Source: Planctomycetales bacterium (GTDB lineage: Bacteria; Planctomycetota; Planctomycetia; Planctomycetales; Planctomycetaceae). Taken from it: a DNA stretch of 61,979 nt. The DNA is taken from the NCBI GenBank assembly GCA_028285345.1, contig JANQPT010000042.1, positions 1 to 61,979 on the forward strand, in the 5' to 3' direction. This document shows positions 17,764 through 25,600 of the stretch, piece after piece; within the stretch, counting starts at the first letter, position 1; each line of letters starts with the position of its first letter. The notes beneath the pieces were generated by a model. That model made no database searches. It was not told the origin of the DNA and saw only the letters and a list, made by a program, of their open reading frames with translations. Made by a program: the position numbers and the translations under genes.

Positions 17764-17853
17764 TCAAGTCTGGACGCCGAATCGCGGCAGGATCCAGGCG
17801 TTCAATACGAACCAAGCAACGATGATTCCAATTGGCAGCAAGATGTCGATCAT
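17764..17853 (-). CDS. 29-residue single-helix membrane peptide
   Basis: Too short for normal calling but well supported: GGGAG lies 7 bases before the ATG, the gene starts 14 bases after the stop of the ETHE1-rhodanese gene, and the product is one hydrophobic helix (LLPIGIIVAWFVLNAWILP) with a short charged tail. It could be a small subunit or regulator of the TauE exporter or a membrane anchor for the sulfur enzymes; this is inference. A longer frame starting at 17952 overlaps the upstream gene and has no ribosome binding site. Confidence 0.6.
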   Translation of the reverse strand: MIDILLPIGIIVAWFVLNAWILPRFGVQT

Positions 17854-17867
17854 TGATTTCTCCCGTT

Positions 17868-19319
17868 TCATGTGCACGTCCCCGAGGTCGCAGTCGAAGC
17901 GCAGACGCTCGCCGGGGTTGAAATCGTCACGGGCAGCCCCTCTGACATCCACGCATGAAAGCCCCCCGTCATGTCAATCGCCGGCAGGCCGGCCGATTGC
18001 AGCAGGCTGACGGCAATCGCTGAACGCGTGCCGACTTGGCAGTGCACCACAATCGGTTTGCTGCCAGAGAACTGAGCCAAATCGTCCGGCAATCGGCCTA
18101 AGAAATGATGTTCGGCACGCCCAATGCGGCTTGTGGTCCATTCCGCATCCGAGCGAACATCGATCAACATGACTTCGCCTTCCTCAATTCGCGAAACGAG
18201 TTCTGCCGGCGTCGCTGATTCATACGTCTCTATCGCCAGCCCCGCGGAGCGGACTGATTCTGCATCAAAATAGCCGCGAACGTCGTCCAGCCCGATCTTG
18301 TGCAGAACCCGCACCGCTTCGGCCGTCTGTTCGGCAGTCGCGATGAGATGTACCGGTCTCTCATAGTCAACGATCCAGCCCGCCCAATCGGACAAAACAG
18401 ACAGTGGGATGTTGATCTTCTGCGGTACATGCCCGCCGGCAAACACGCTCGCCGCCGACAGGTCGATCACCGTGGACGTTTCGATCGCACCATCAATTTC
18501 CGAAACTGCGACAGACGGCAGCGGCTCGACCTTGCCAAGCACCTGTGGTCCTTCCTTGTTGACGCGTTTCATGACCGCAAAGTACTTGGGAGCTTCCGGC
18601 TGATCCGACAGGATATATTTCACGAATTCCTCTTCGTCTGTGAACTGTAGCGCCGGGTTAAACAACTTCTCATAGCCCACAGTTGAGGAGGGAATCGCTC
18701 CCAATCCCTTTCCGCAGGCGCTGCCCGCCCCGTGCGCCGGCCAGATCTGCAGGTAGTCCGGAAGCTGTTTGAACCGCTCCGCGGAGCGGAACAGATCGCG
18801 AGCGCCCGGTTCAGCCGTGCCCACAATTCCGGCGGCTTCTTCCAATAAATCGGGTCGGCCGATCGACCCCACAAATACAAAGTCGCCGGTGAAGATGCCC
18901 ATCGGCTGATCGGCGCCGCCGCCTTGATCGGTCACCAGGAATGAGATGCTCTCCGGCGTATGGCCGGGGGTGTGAATAATCTCGAACTTGATGTTGCCGA
19001 CCAGAAATGCATCGCCGTCATTAAGGAATTGATGGTTGTAGTCCTCGACGTAGTGGTATTTCCACTCGGCGGGGCCCTCGTCCGACACGTAGAGCGTCGC
19101 ACCGACACGGTCCGCCAACTCGCGAGCGCCGGAGACATAGTCCGCATGAATGTGCGTCTCCGCGACAGCTGTGATCTGCAGGCCGTGGGCTTTCGCCGTT
19201 GCCAGGTACTGGTCGATGTCTCGACCAGGATCGACGACCACCGCAACATTGTCACGTTGGCAGCCCACCAGATACGAGGCATGGGCCAGCGCATTGTCGT
19301 AAAAGTATTTGAGTAGCAT
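17868..19319 (-). CDS. ETHE1-like persulfide dioxygenase fused to two rhodanese domains
   Basis: A 483-residue cytoplasmic protein. Residues 1-250: metallo-beta-lactamase fold of the persulfide dioxygenase group, with THIHADY (residues 55-61) and HTPGHTPESISF. The usual last His of the THxHxDH motif is Tyr61, but the iron ligands of ETHE1 (first His, a later His and an Asp) appear kept. A first rhodanese domain (about 265-360) lacks the catalytic Cys; the second (about 370-470) has HCQVGTRS. It oxidises glutathione or protein persulfide to sulfite and moves sulfane sulfur. It sits 13 bases after the TauE exporter that would expel the product. Confidence 0.88.
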   Translation of the reverse strand: MLLKYFYDNALAHASYLVGCQRDNVAVVVDPGRDIDQYLATAKAHGLQITAVAETHIHADYVSGARELADRVGATLYVSDEGPAEWKYHYVEDYNHQFLNDGDAFLVGNIKFEIIHTPGHTPESISFLVTDQGGGADQPMGIFTGDFVFVGSIGRPDLLEEAAGIVGTAEPGARDLFRSAERFKQLPDYLQIWPAHGAGSACGKGLGAIPSSTVGYEKLFNPALQFTDEEEFVKYILSDQPEAPKYFAVMKRVNKEGPQVLGKVEPLPSVAVSEIDGAIETSTVIDLSAASVFAGGHVPQKINIPLSVLSDWAGWIVDYERPVHLIATAEQTAEAVRVLHKIGLDDVRGYFDAESVRSAGLAIETYESATPAELVSRIEEGEVMLIDVRSDAEWTTSRIGRAEHHFLGRLPDDLAQFSGSKPIVVHCQVGTRSAIAVSLLQSAGLPAIDMTGGFHAWMSEGLPVTISTPASVCASTATSGTCT

Positions 19320-19332
19320 TTCTAATCCTTCG

Positions 19333-20184
19333 CTAATTCTGTCTTGTGAATCCCGATTCGCTCTGTGTGTCGCCGACAGCGGCAGCCGTGATCGTCAGGT
19401 CCCGTTGCGGCGACACCAGCTTGCTGCCTTCACGTACGAGGACAAATCCGCCGAGCAGGATCAGAAATACGGCAAAGGTTCGTCTGAGGACTTGTTGATT
19501 CAGACGTGCGTTGATCATCTTTCCGATCAAGCTGCCCAAAAGGCCGACCAGCACGAAAATTGCAATTGTTCGCACATCCACCGACGTGTCATGTGACAGC
19601 AGGTAGTGCTCATACTTCACAAAACCGACTGACGCGTTAACGGCGATAATCACGAGGCTACTGCCGATGGCGAGTCGCATCGGGAGCTTGCCTAACACCA
19701 CCAGCGCCGGCACAATGAGGAAGCCGCCACCCACCCCGACAAATCCTGTCACACTTCCGACGGTTGCGCCTTCAACTGCGATCTTCCAAATCGGAGAACG
19801 ATGAACTGTCGCATCATCGGCATCCCCGCCGGTCTTCGGTTTTCGCAACATCACGTACGCTGCGGTAAGCAAGACCACACCGAACACGGCAAGCTGGACG
19901 GCATGCCATGACATGCCACCCAGCCAAGCCCCGAAAAAGGTTCCGAAACTGCCGGGAATGCCGAAGCACATAACGCTCCGCCAATCGATTTGGCCTGACT
20001 TCGCATAAGGAATCGCCGCGGCGACGGAAATCAGCGCCACAATCGCCATCGATTCGGCAATCGATTCCTTGGCGCCGTGCCCGACGACATAAATCAGCAA
20101 CGGCACCGTGATCGCTGAGCCGCCCGAACCGAGCATGCCCAACGTCAAGCCGATGATTAATGCTCCCAGTAAGATGAGTGCCAT
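19333..20184 (-). CDS. TauE/SafE family sulfite or thiosulfate exporter
   Basis: A 283-residue membrane protein with about eight hydrophobic helices and the paired glycine-rich motifs of the TauE/SafE family (GLTLGMLGSGGSAITVP near the start, GFVGVGGGFLIVPAL in the second half). It lies between rhodanese and ETHE1-rhodanese genes, 18 bases after the former and 13 before the latter, as in BigR-type sulfide detoxification operons. Likely exports sulfite. A weak GGAA precedes the ATG. Confidence 0.9.
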   Translation of the reverse strand: MALILLGALIIGLTLGMLGSGGSAITVPLLIYVVGHGAKESIAESMAIVALISVAAAIPYAKSGQIDWRSVMCFGIPGSFGTFFGAWLGGMSWHAVQLAVFGVVLLTAAYVMLRKPKTGGDADDATVHRSPIWKIAVEGATVGSVTGFVGVGGGFLIVPALVVLGKLPMRLAIGSSLVIIAVNASVGFVKYEHYLLSHDTSVDVRTIAIFVLVGLLGSLIGKMINARLNQQVLRRTFAVFLILLGGFVLVREGSKLVSPQRDLTITAAAVGDTQSESGFTRQN

Positions 20185-20202
20185 CGCTATTCCAACTTTG
20201 TG

Positions 20203-20769
20203 TTATTCGTGTTGGTTTGCAGAACAACAGGTCGCGCTCTCTTTCACTTGATTCCACGGCATCTTGGCCAGCACCATCGCCATCCCGCAGGTGTCGGTAA
20301 TGCCGGCGAACATCAATCCGGCGCCGATGAAGCCGGACAGCAAAATGAAGTAGATGTTCCAGAAGCTGAGCGCAACTCCCACCAACACCAGGAATCCCGC
20401 TGCAATGCGAACTTGCCGTTCGAGCGAGATCGCTTTTTTCCCGCGGACTACCGGTAACCCGGCTTCGCCCCACGCGTTGGTGCCCCCCTCGACGTCGACG
20501 ACGTTCGTGTAGCCCGCCGCGACGAAGCGTTCTCGCGCCTTCGAGGACCGGTTGCCACTGCGGCAGATGATGTAGAGGGGTTTGTCACCCGATCCGTTCC
20601 GTTCCTTCATCACCGCATGCGGATCGAGCGAATCGAGCGGGACGTTGCGGGCAACCGCCAGATGCACTTCCCGATACTCAACCGGCGTCCGCACATCGAT
20701 GACGTCGATGTTGTTCTCTGCGCCCAGTTCTGCAAGCCGCTTGGCCGAAATCGTAGAATTCGTCAACAT
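20203..20769 (-). CDS. Membrane-anchored rhodanese (rhodanese + DUF2892)
   Basis: A 188-residue protein: rhodanese domain 1-115 with catalytic Cys in YIICRSGNRSSKARE, followed by a two-helix DUF2892 membrane unit (about 128-170, AAGFLVLVGVALSFWNIYFILLSGFIGAGLMF). The C-terminus carries a CC pair. It transfers sulfane sulfur at the inner face of the membrane. First structural gene after the ArsR regulator, 55 bases downstream. The start has GAGGT 6 bases upstream. Confidence 0.88.
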   Translation of the reverse strand: MLTNSTISAKRLAELGAENNIDVIDVRTPVEYREVHLAVARNVPLDSLDPHAVMKERNGSGDKPLYIICRSGNRSSKARERFVAAGYTNVVDVEGGTNAWGEAGLPVVRGKKAISLERQVRIAAGFLVLVGVALSFWNIYFILLSGFIGAGLMFAGITDTCGMAMVLAKMPWNQVKESATCCSANQHE

Positions 20770-20793
20770 TTCTTTACCTCGTTAGCTCGAAAA

Positions 20794-20803
20794 GTTACGA
20801 TAT
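20794..20803 (-). promoter_or_regulatory. Possible ArsR operator half-site in rhodanese promoter
   Basis: The ATATCGTAAC sequence lies in the 55-base gap before the rhodanese gene and matches the core of the palindrome upstream of arsR (21177-21191). Shared by both promoters of the operon; inferred operator. Confidence 0.35.
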
Positions 20804-20824
20804 TTTTTGACAAATAAAACAGGT

Positions 20825-21157
20825 CTATCTTCCCGACAGAAACCGGCCCTCAACGCAACTCATCAGGTCCTCCAAATGCGGCTCGGCGACCCGGTAAAAG
20901 ACCCAGCGCCCTTCACGTTCGCTCGTGAAAAACCCGCATCGCTGCATCAGTCTCAAATGTTCTGAGGCGACATTGTCCGGCACGCCGCAATCCTCCGCCA
21001 ATTCGCCGACTGTATACCGCCCGTGCAACAGAAGTTGCACCATCCTCAGTCGCACAGGGTGCGCCAACGTTTTCAGGCACTCCGCCGCCTCGGCAAACGC
21101 CTGCACGTCTCCAGCCGGCTTGGGTTTTCGATTGACTTGCTTGGACTTCGTCGGCAT
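20825..21157 (-). CDS. ArsR-family regulator, likely persulfide sensing (BigR/SqrR-like role)
   Basis: A 110-residue winged-helix regulator: KTLAHPVRLRMVQLLLHG, YTVGELAEDCGVPDNVASEHLRLM as the recognition helix, then EREGRWVFYRV as the wing. Cysteines at 27, 57, 74 and 101; Cys57 and Cys101 are plausible partners for a persulfide switch, by analogy with BigR and SqrR, which release DNA on Cys-Cys tetrasulfide formation. First gene of the sulfur operon. The start has GGAG about 9 bases upstream. Metal sensing is the alternative, but no CxC metal site is seen. Confidence 0.85.
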   Translation of the reverse strand: MPTKSKQVNRKPKPAGDVQAFAEAAECLKTLAHPVRLRMVQLLLHGRYTVGELAEDCGVPDNVASEHLRLMQRCGFFTSEREGRWVFYRVAEPHLEDLMSCVEGRFLSGR

Positions 21158-21176
21158 TTCGCATCTCCTTCAATAT

Positions 21177-21191
21177 CATTATATCGTAATG
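21177..21191. promoter_or_regulatory. Palindrome upstream of arsR-type gene
   Basis: CATTA-TATCG-TAATG, a perfect 5-base-arm inverted repeat 20 bases upstream of the ArsR start. Typical position for autoregulation by an ArsR dimer. Its core recurs before the rhodanese gene. Confidence 0.45.
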
Positions 21192-21356
21192 TAACGACAT
21201 GTCAACCATTTATTTTGTCACTTTTTTGAGATTTTCTGGAAATTCGAGGAAGGCGTTCCTTCGTTGCAGCAACCCGACTCAGCGGGGAAAAAAATGCTAT
21301 TGTTTCGCATCATTTTTGCGGAATTCCACGCTTTTCCGAGTAGTCGAGCCCCTCCC

Positions 21357-22352
21357 ATGTGCAAAAACCGGTATTTGCTGCTTGCGGTCGTCTGTCTCGC
21401 TGGTTGCGGCGGGGGAAAGCAATATAAGGACGACCCGCTTTTCGCCGCCCAGATCAAGGCCCGTAAGGAGCAGGAACGGGCTGCACAGGAGGCGCCGCCA
21501 AAACCGTACACCCAGGTCGAGGTGACTGAGAAGCCGAAAGGGCGTATTTTGTACAACTGCTTCCGGGATCGCACAGTCACCATGTGGGGCGTCGATATTG
21601 GAGGAGAGCCTGAACGTCTCAAGTGGTTCCGGACGCCGCGTGTATCACCCAACGGCAAACAGGTGCTGGTCTCTTACCTCGGTGATAAGACCAACCGCTT
21701 CGAATTGGGCGTGACCGGTGCGACCAAAGGTGAGGTCACCGATGTCGCCACGAGTACCGACCATGACTCAGTGAGTGGCGCCTGGTCGCCCGACGGCAAA
21801 CAGATCGCATACGTTCAGCGAAAGAACAATAAGGGCGAGATTGCAATCATTAACTTGGATGGCACCGACCGTCGACTGATCGCCCCGCACGAAAAAGACG
21901 ACAAGAACCCCAACTGGTCACCCGACGGCAAGACGATCGCGTTTTCGTCGTTTCGCGGCGGTCGCTGCGGCATCTACACGGTGCCTGTCGGCGGGGGACA
22001 GGTGAAACGCATCACACCGGACGATGAAAAGGCCGATCAGCCCGCATACTCTCCCGATGGAAACTACTTGGCCTACGTCGTGACCTATCGGCATCCGACC
22101 AACCGCGACTGGGTGCGTGATCTGCGTGTCATGAAACTTGACGGCTCAGGACAGCGCACGTTGGTGACGGCGAAAAAGCAGATCGTCGGTGTCGACTGGT
22201 CCCCCGGCGGGCAATGGTTGATCTTCGGCTGCAAGGACGAGGGTCAAAGCGATCTCTGCATCGTCGACATCAACGGCGAGGGCTTTCAAAAGATCACCGA
22301 CGACCCCTACGGCGATACCCATCCCAGTTGGCAGTCCGTCGCCGCCAAATAG
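21357..22352 (+). CDS. TolB-like beta-propeller lipoprotein
   Basis: A 331-residue lipoprotein; the signal peptide ends LAGC, lipid Cys at residue 17. The rest holds PD40/WD40-like propeller repeats of the TolB type, seen as WSPDGKQIAYV, WSPDGKTIAF, YSPDGNYLAYV and WSPGGQWLIF. Probably an outer-membrane or periplasmic protein-binding propeller. The start at 21357 was chosen because it places the lipobox correctly, although no clear ribosome binding site precedes it. Confidence 0.8.
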   Translation: MCKNRYLLLAVVCLAGCGGGKQYKDDPLFAAQIKARKEQERAAQEAPPKPYTQVEVTEKPKGRILYNCFRDRTVTMWGVDIGGEPERLKWFRTPRVSPNGKQVLVSYLGDKTNRFELGVTGATKGEVTDVATSTDHDSVSGAWSPDGKQIAYVQRKNNKGEIAIINLDGTDRRLIAPHEKDDKNPNWSPDGKTIAFSSFRGGRCGIYTVPVGGGQVKRITPDDEKADQPAYSPDGNYLAYVVTYRHPTNRDWVRDLRVMKLDGSGQRTLVTAKKQIVGVDWSPGGQWLIFGCKDEGQSDLCIVDINGEGFQKITDDPYGDTHPSWQSVAAK

Positions 22353-22630
22353 ACGTTCGCTCGGCTCGCGAGCGACCAGTCGCTCTTCACCCACTGAATG
22401 CTGACGCGTCGCGACAACCGCATCGGCCGGCAGTGAATGACCTCGCGGATCTCTTTTGCAGGACAGTCCGCGACGATATCCGTCCGCTCGCGGCGACTCA
22501 CTTCGTGCCGCACCTCGCAGAATCCAGTGGTCCGCTCCACCCGAATTCGAGCGGATGAGGCTTGAGGCGTCTGGCGATAGGCCTCAGAATAAAACTCTGC
22601 ACGCCCCCCGCCTGTCACAGAGCACACACC

Positions 22631-25600
22631 ATGAGCAACACTCGCCTCGCAACCCGCTCCATCTGTCGTCCCCTGCTGATCTGCGCTGCGATCGTCTTAA
22701 TCTCATTGCTGAGTCCTTACGCAAGTGCGGGCGATGAGGCAGCGAAGAGCGATATTGCACACTATGAATTCAAACCGGCGGGCGAAGCGGATGAGCGGCT
22801 GATCTTTACGCCCCCCGGCTTTGACAAAGTCGGCTTTCCTGCCGTCGCGTCGGAGAACAATTCGGGGCGCGTCAAGATTCGGGTCATCGATCAGGCGAAC
22901 GGTCAGCCGACGTTTTGCCGCATCAACGTCGTCGGCAGTGACGGCAACTATTACGAGCCGGCGCGGAACTACCTCACCAAGTACAGCTTTACCGGAGTCT
23001 GGCCCAACTGGCCTAAGGCTTGGGGCAATCGGCAAGGCAAGGCGCCGGTCCGGTATCTCGGACGGTTCTTCTACTCCTACGGCCAAGCCGAAGTCGCGGT
23101 CCCGCCGGGAAAGACCCGCATCGAAGTCTGGAAGGGATTTGAATACCAACCGGTGACCCTCACCACTCAGGTAAAGAAGGGAGAAACTGTAAAGGCAAAT
23201 CTGACGCTCCAACACGCGCTGCCGATGCCCGGTCGGGGCTACTATTCGGGCGATCCGCATATCCACATTCCCCGCGAAGAGGCGGCCGATACGGCGTCGA
23301 TTTTGGATTTGATGCAGGCCGAGGACATCCACTACGGCAGCATCTTGGCATACAACGAACCGGCGGGGCCGTATTCCGGGTTTCTCAAGAAGATGGATTC
23401 GCCCCAGTTGCAGGGGATCGGCAACGATTCGATTCACACCCGCGACGGCTACTCCATTCTGTCGGGGCAGGAATATCGCAGTGCCACTTACGGCCATTTG
23501 AATCTGTTTCTCAACGGCGACATTGTGCTCAAGGGAGAAGACCTCAACGCCAACAACTGGCCGCTCTACGGGGCCATCGGCCGCCGGACGCAACAAAACG
23601 GCGGATATGCGTTTTACGCGCACGGGGGTTATGCCAAGGCGATCTATGCCGATCTTGTGCAAGGAGACGTCAACGGAGTCGAGTTGTTGCAGTTCGGGGT
23701 CTATCGAGGCATCGGGCTGGACGACTGGTATCACATCTTAAACTGCGGCTTTCGTTTCCCCATCACCGGCGCCAGCGACTACCCCGCCTGCCGCAAGCTG
23801 GGAGACTGCAAGACGTACGTTCACGCGCCCAATCAACGGCCCTCGTTTCGGCAGTGGTTGCAGGGCACGGCGGAGGGACGCAGCTTCGTCACCACCGGTC
23901 CGATGCTGCTGCTAAAAGTTGACGGCCACCATCCCGGCGAGATCATCCGCGTTGATCAGCCGACGAAGAAAGTAGCGATACGGCTGCAGATGCAGTCCGT
24001 CGTCGCTCCGGTATCGCACATCCAGCTCATCGTCAACGGCCGAATCGTCGCACACAAGGAACTTCCCGACGGCCAGAGAGAATCCGGCGGCTGGATTGCA
24101 CTCGACGCGGACGTGGAACTCACAAAATCGAGCTGGGTCGCGGCGCGGGCGTTCTCGCTGTCGAAACATGGCACACCCGATGCTGAATCGCATACCAATC
24201 CGGTGTACGTCTACTTCAACCAGCGGGCGCCGTATGAACAACGCTCGCTCGACGCCATTCTGGAAAAACTTGATGGGCAAATGGACATCCATCGCAAACG
24301 CGATTTCAAGGAGAAGTCGCGCGTGCTCGATTACTTTCAGAAGTCGCGCGATCTGCTATTGGCGATTCGCGCCGATCGAGGTATGGACGCGAACGCCCGC
24401 CCGCCGTTGGGTGCTCGCAACGACATTGATGCCAGCGATTCCGAGATCACCGCTCAGTCGCTCAAAGATCTGCTCAAACCGCTGCCGCCCAAAGAGCCAC
24501 AGCAAGCGCTCAAAACGTTCGAGTCGGCCCGCGGTTTCACCATGCAATTGGTCGCGGCCGAACCGCTGGTGCACGACCCCATCGCCGCCGCGTTTGACGA
24601 ACAGGGCAATCTCTACGTAACCGAAATGCTCGACTATCCCTACCACCCGCGCGAAGGCGAGCGGCCCATCGGACGCGTGCGCTACTTGCGCGATACGGAC
24701 GGCGACGGAGATTTCGACGAAAGCCACATCTTCGCCGAGGAATTATTATGGGCCGGCGGAGTTAGTCCCTGGGACGGCGGCGTCTATGTCGCCGCTCCGC
24801 CCAGCATCTGGTATCTGAAGGACACCGACGGCGACTTCAAGGCCGACATTCGCCGCGAAGTATTCAGCGGCTTTGGCGACGCGAACCAGCAGGCGATGGT
24901 CAACAATCTGAAATTCGGCCTCGACCACAAGATTTATGGTGCGACCGCCGGGAATGGAGGAGAGATTGTCACCGTCGCCAAACCGGATGACGAGCCGATT
25001 CTGCTCAACGGCCGCGATTTTTGCTTCGATCCCCGCACCGAACAATTCGAAACCGTCACCGGCACCGTGCAGTTCGGCAACACTTTTGACGATTGGGGAA
25101 ATCGCTTCATGTGCTCCCAAGGCATCCCCGCGCGGCACGAGGTGCTGCCGCAACGTTATCTCGAGCGAAACCCCGCCCTGGCCGTCTCCAAAACGTTGGA
25201 GGTCGTCGCTCCGGCCGGAATTGCGATTCATCGGATCAGCCCCATCGAGGCCTGGCGGCGGATTCGGGTCGCTCGCCGACGGGCCAAGAATCCCTCCGCG
25301 GCCGCCACGACCGGTTCGACGCATCACGTCATCGACGCTTCGGCCGGCACTACGGTTTATCGCGGCGACGCCTACCCGGCGGAGTACTGCGGCGACCTGT
25401 TCATCGGTTGCGGCCAAAATAACCTGGTGCACCGCCGCAAGCTGATTCCGCACGGCGTGACGTTTCAAAGTCGTCGCACCGAGCAGCGGCACGAATTCAT
25501 TCGCTCATCCGACATCTGGTTTCGGCCGGTCAATTTCGTTAACGCACCTGACGGAACGCTGTATTGTCTTGATATGGCGCGTGAATTTCTGGAATCGATC

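Noticed and set aside
22307-22627. Minus-strand frame of 106 codons between the TolB-like and giant protein genes
   Set aside because: It overlaps the end of the TolB-like gene and the start of the next gene, has no ribosome binding site and no family resemblance. Its codon bias is faintly gene-like, so it was considered, but not enough to call.
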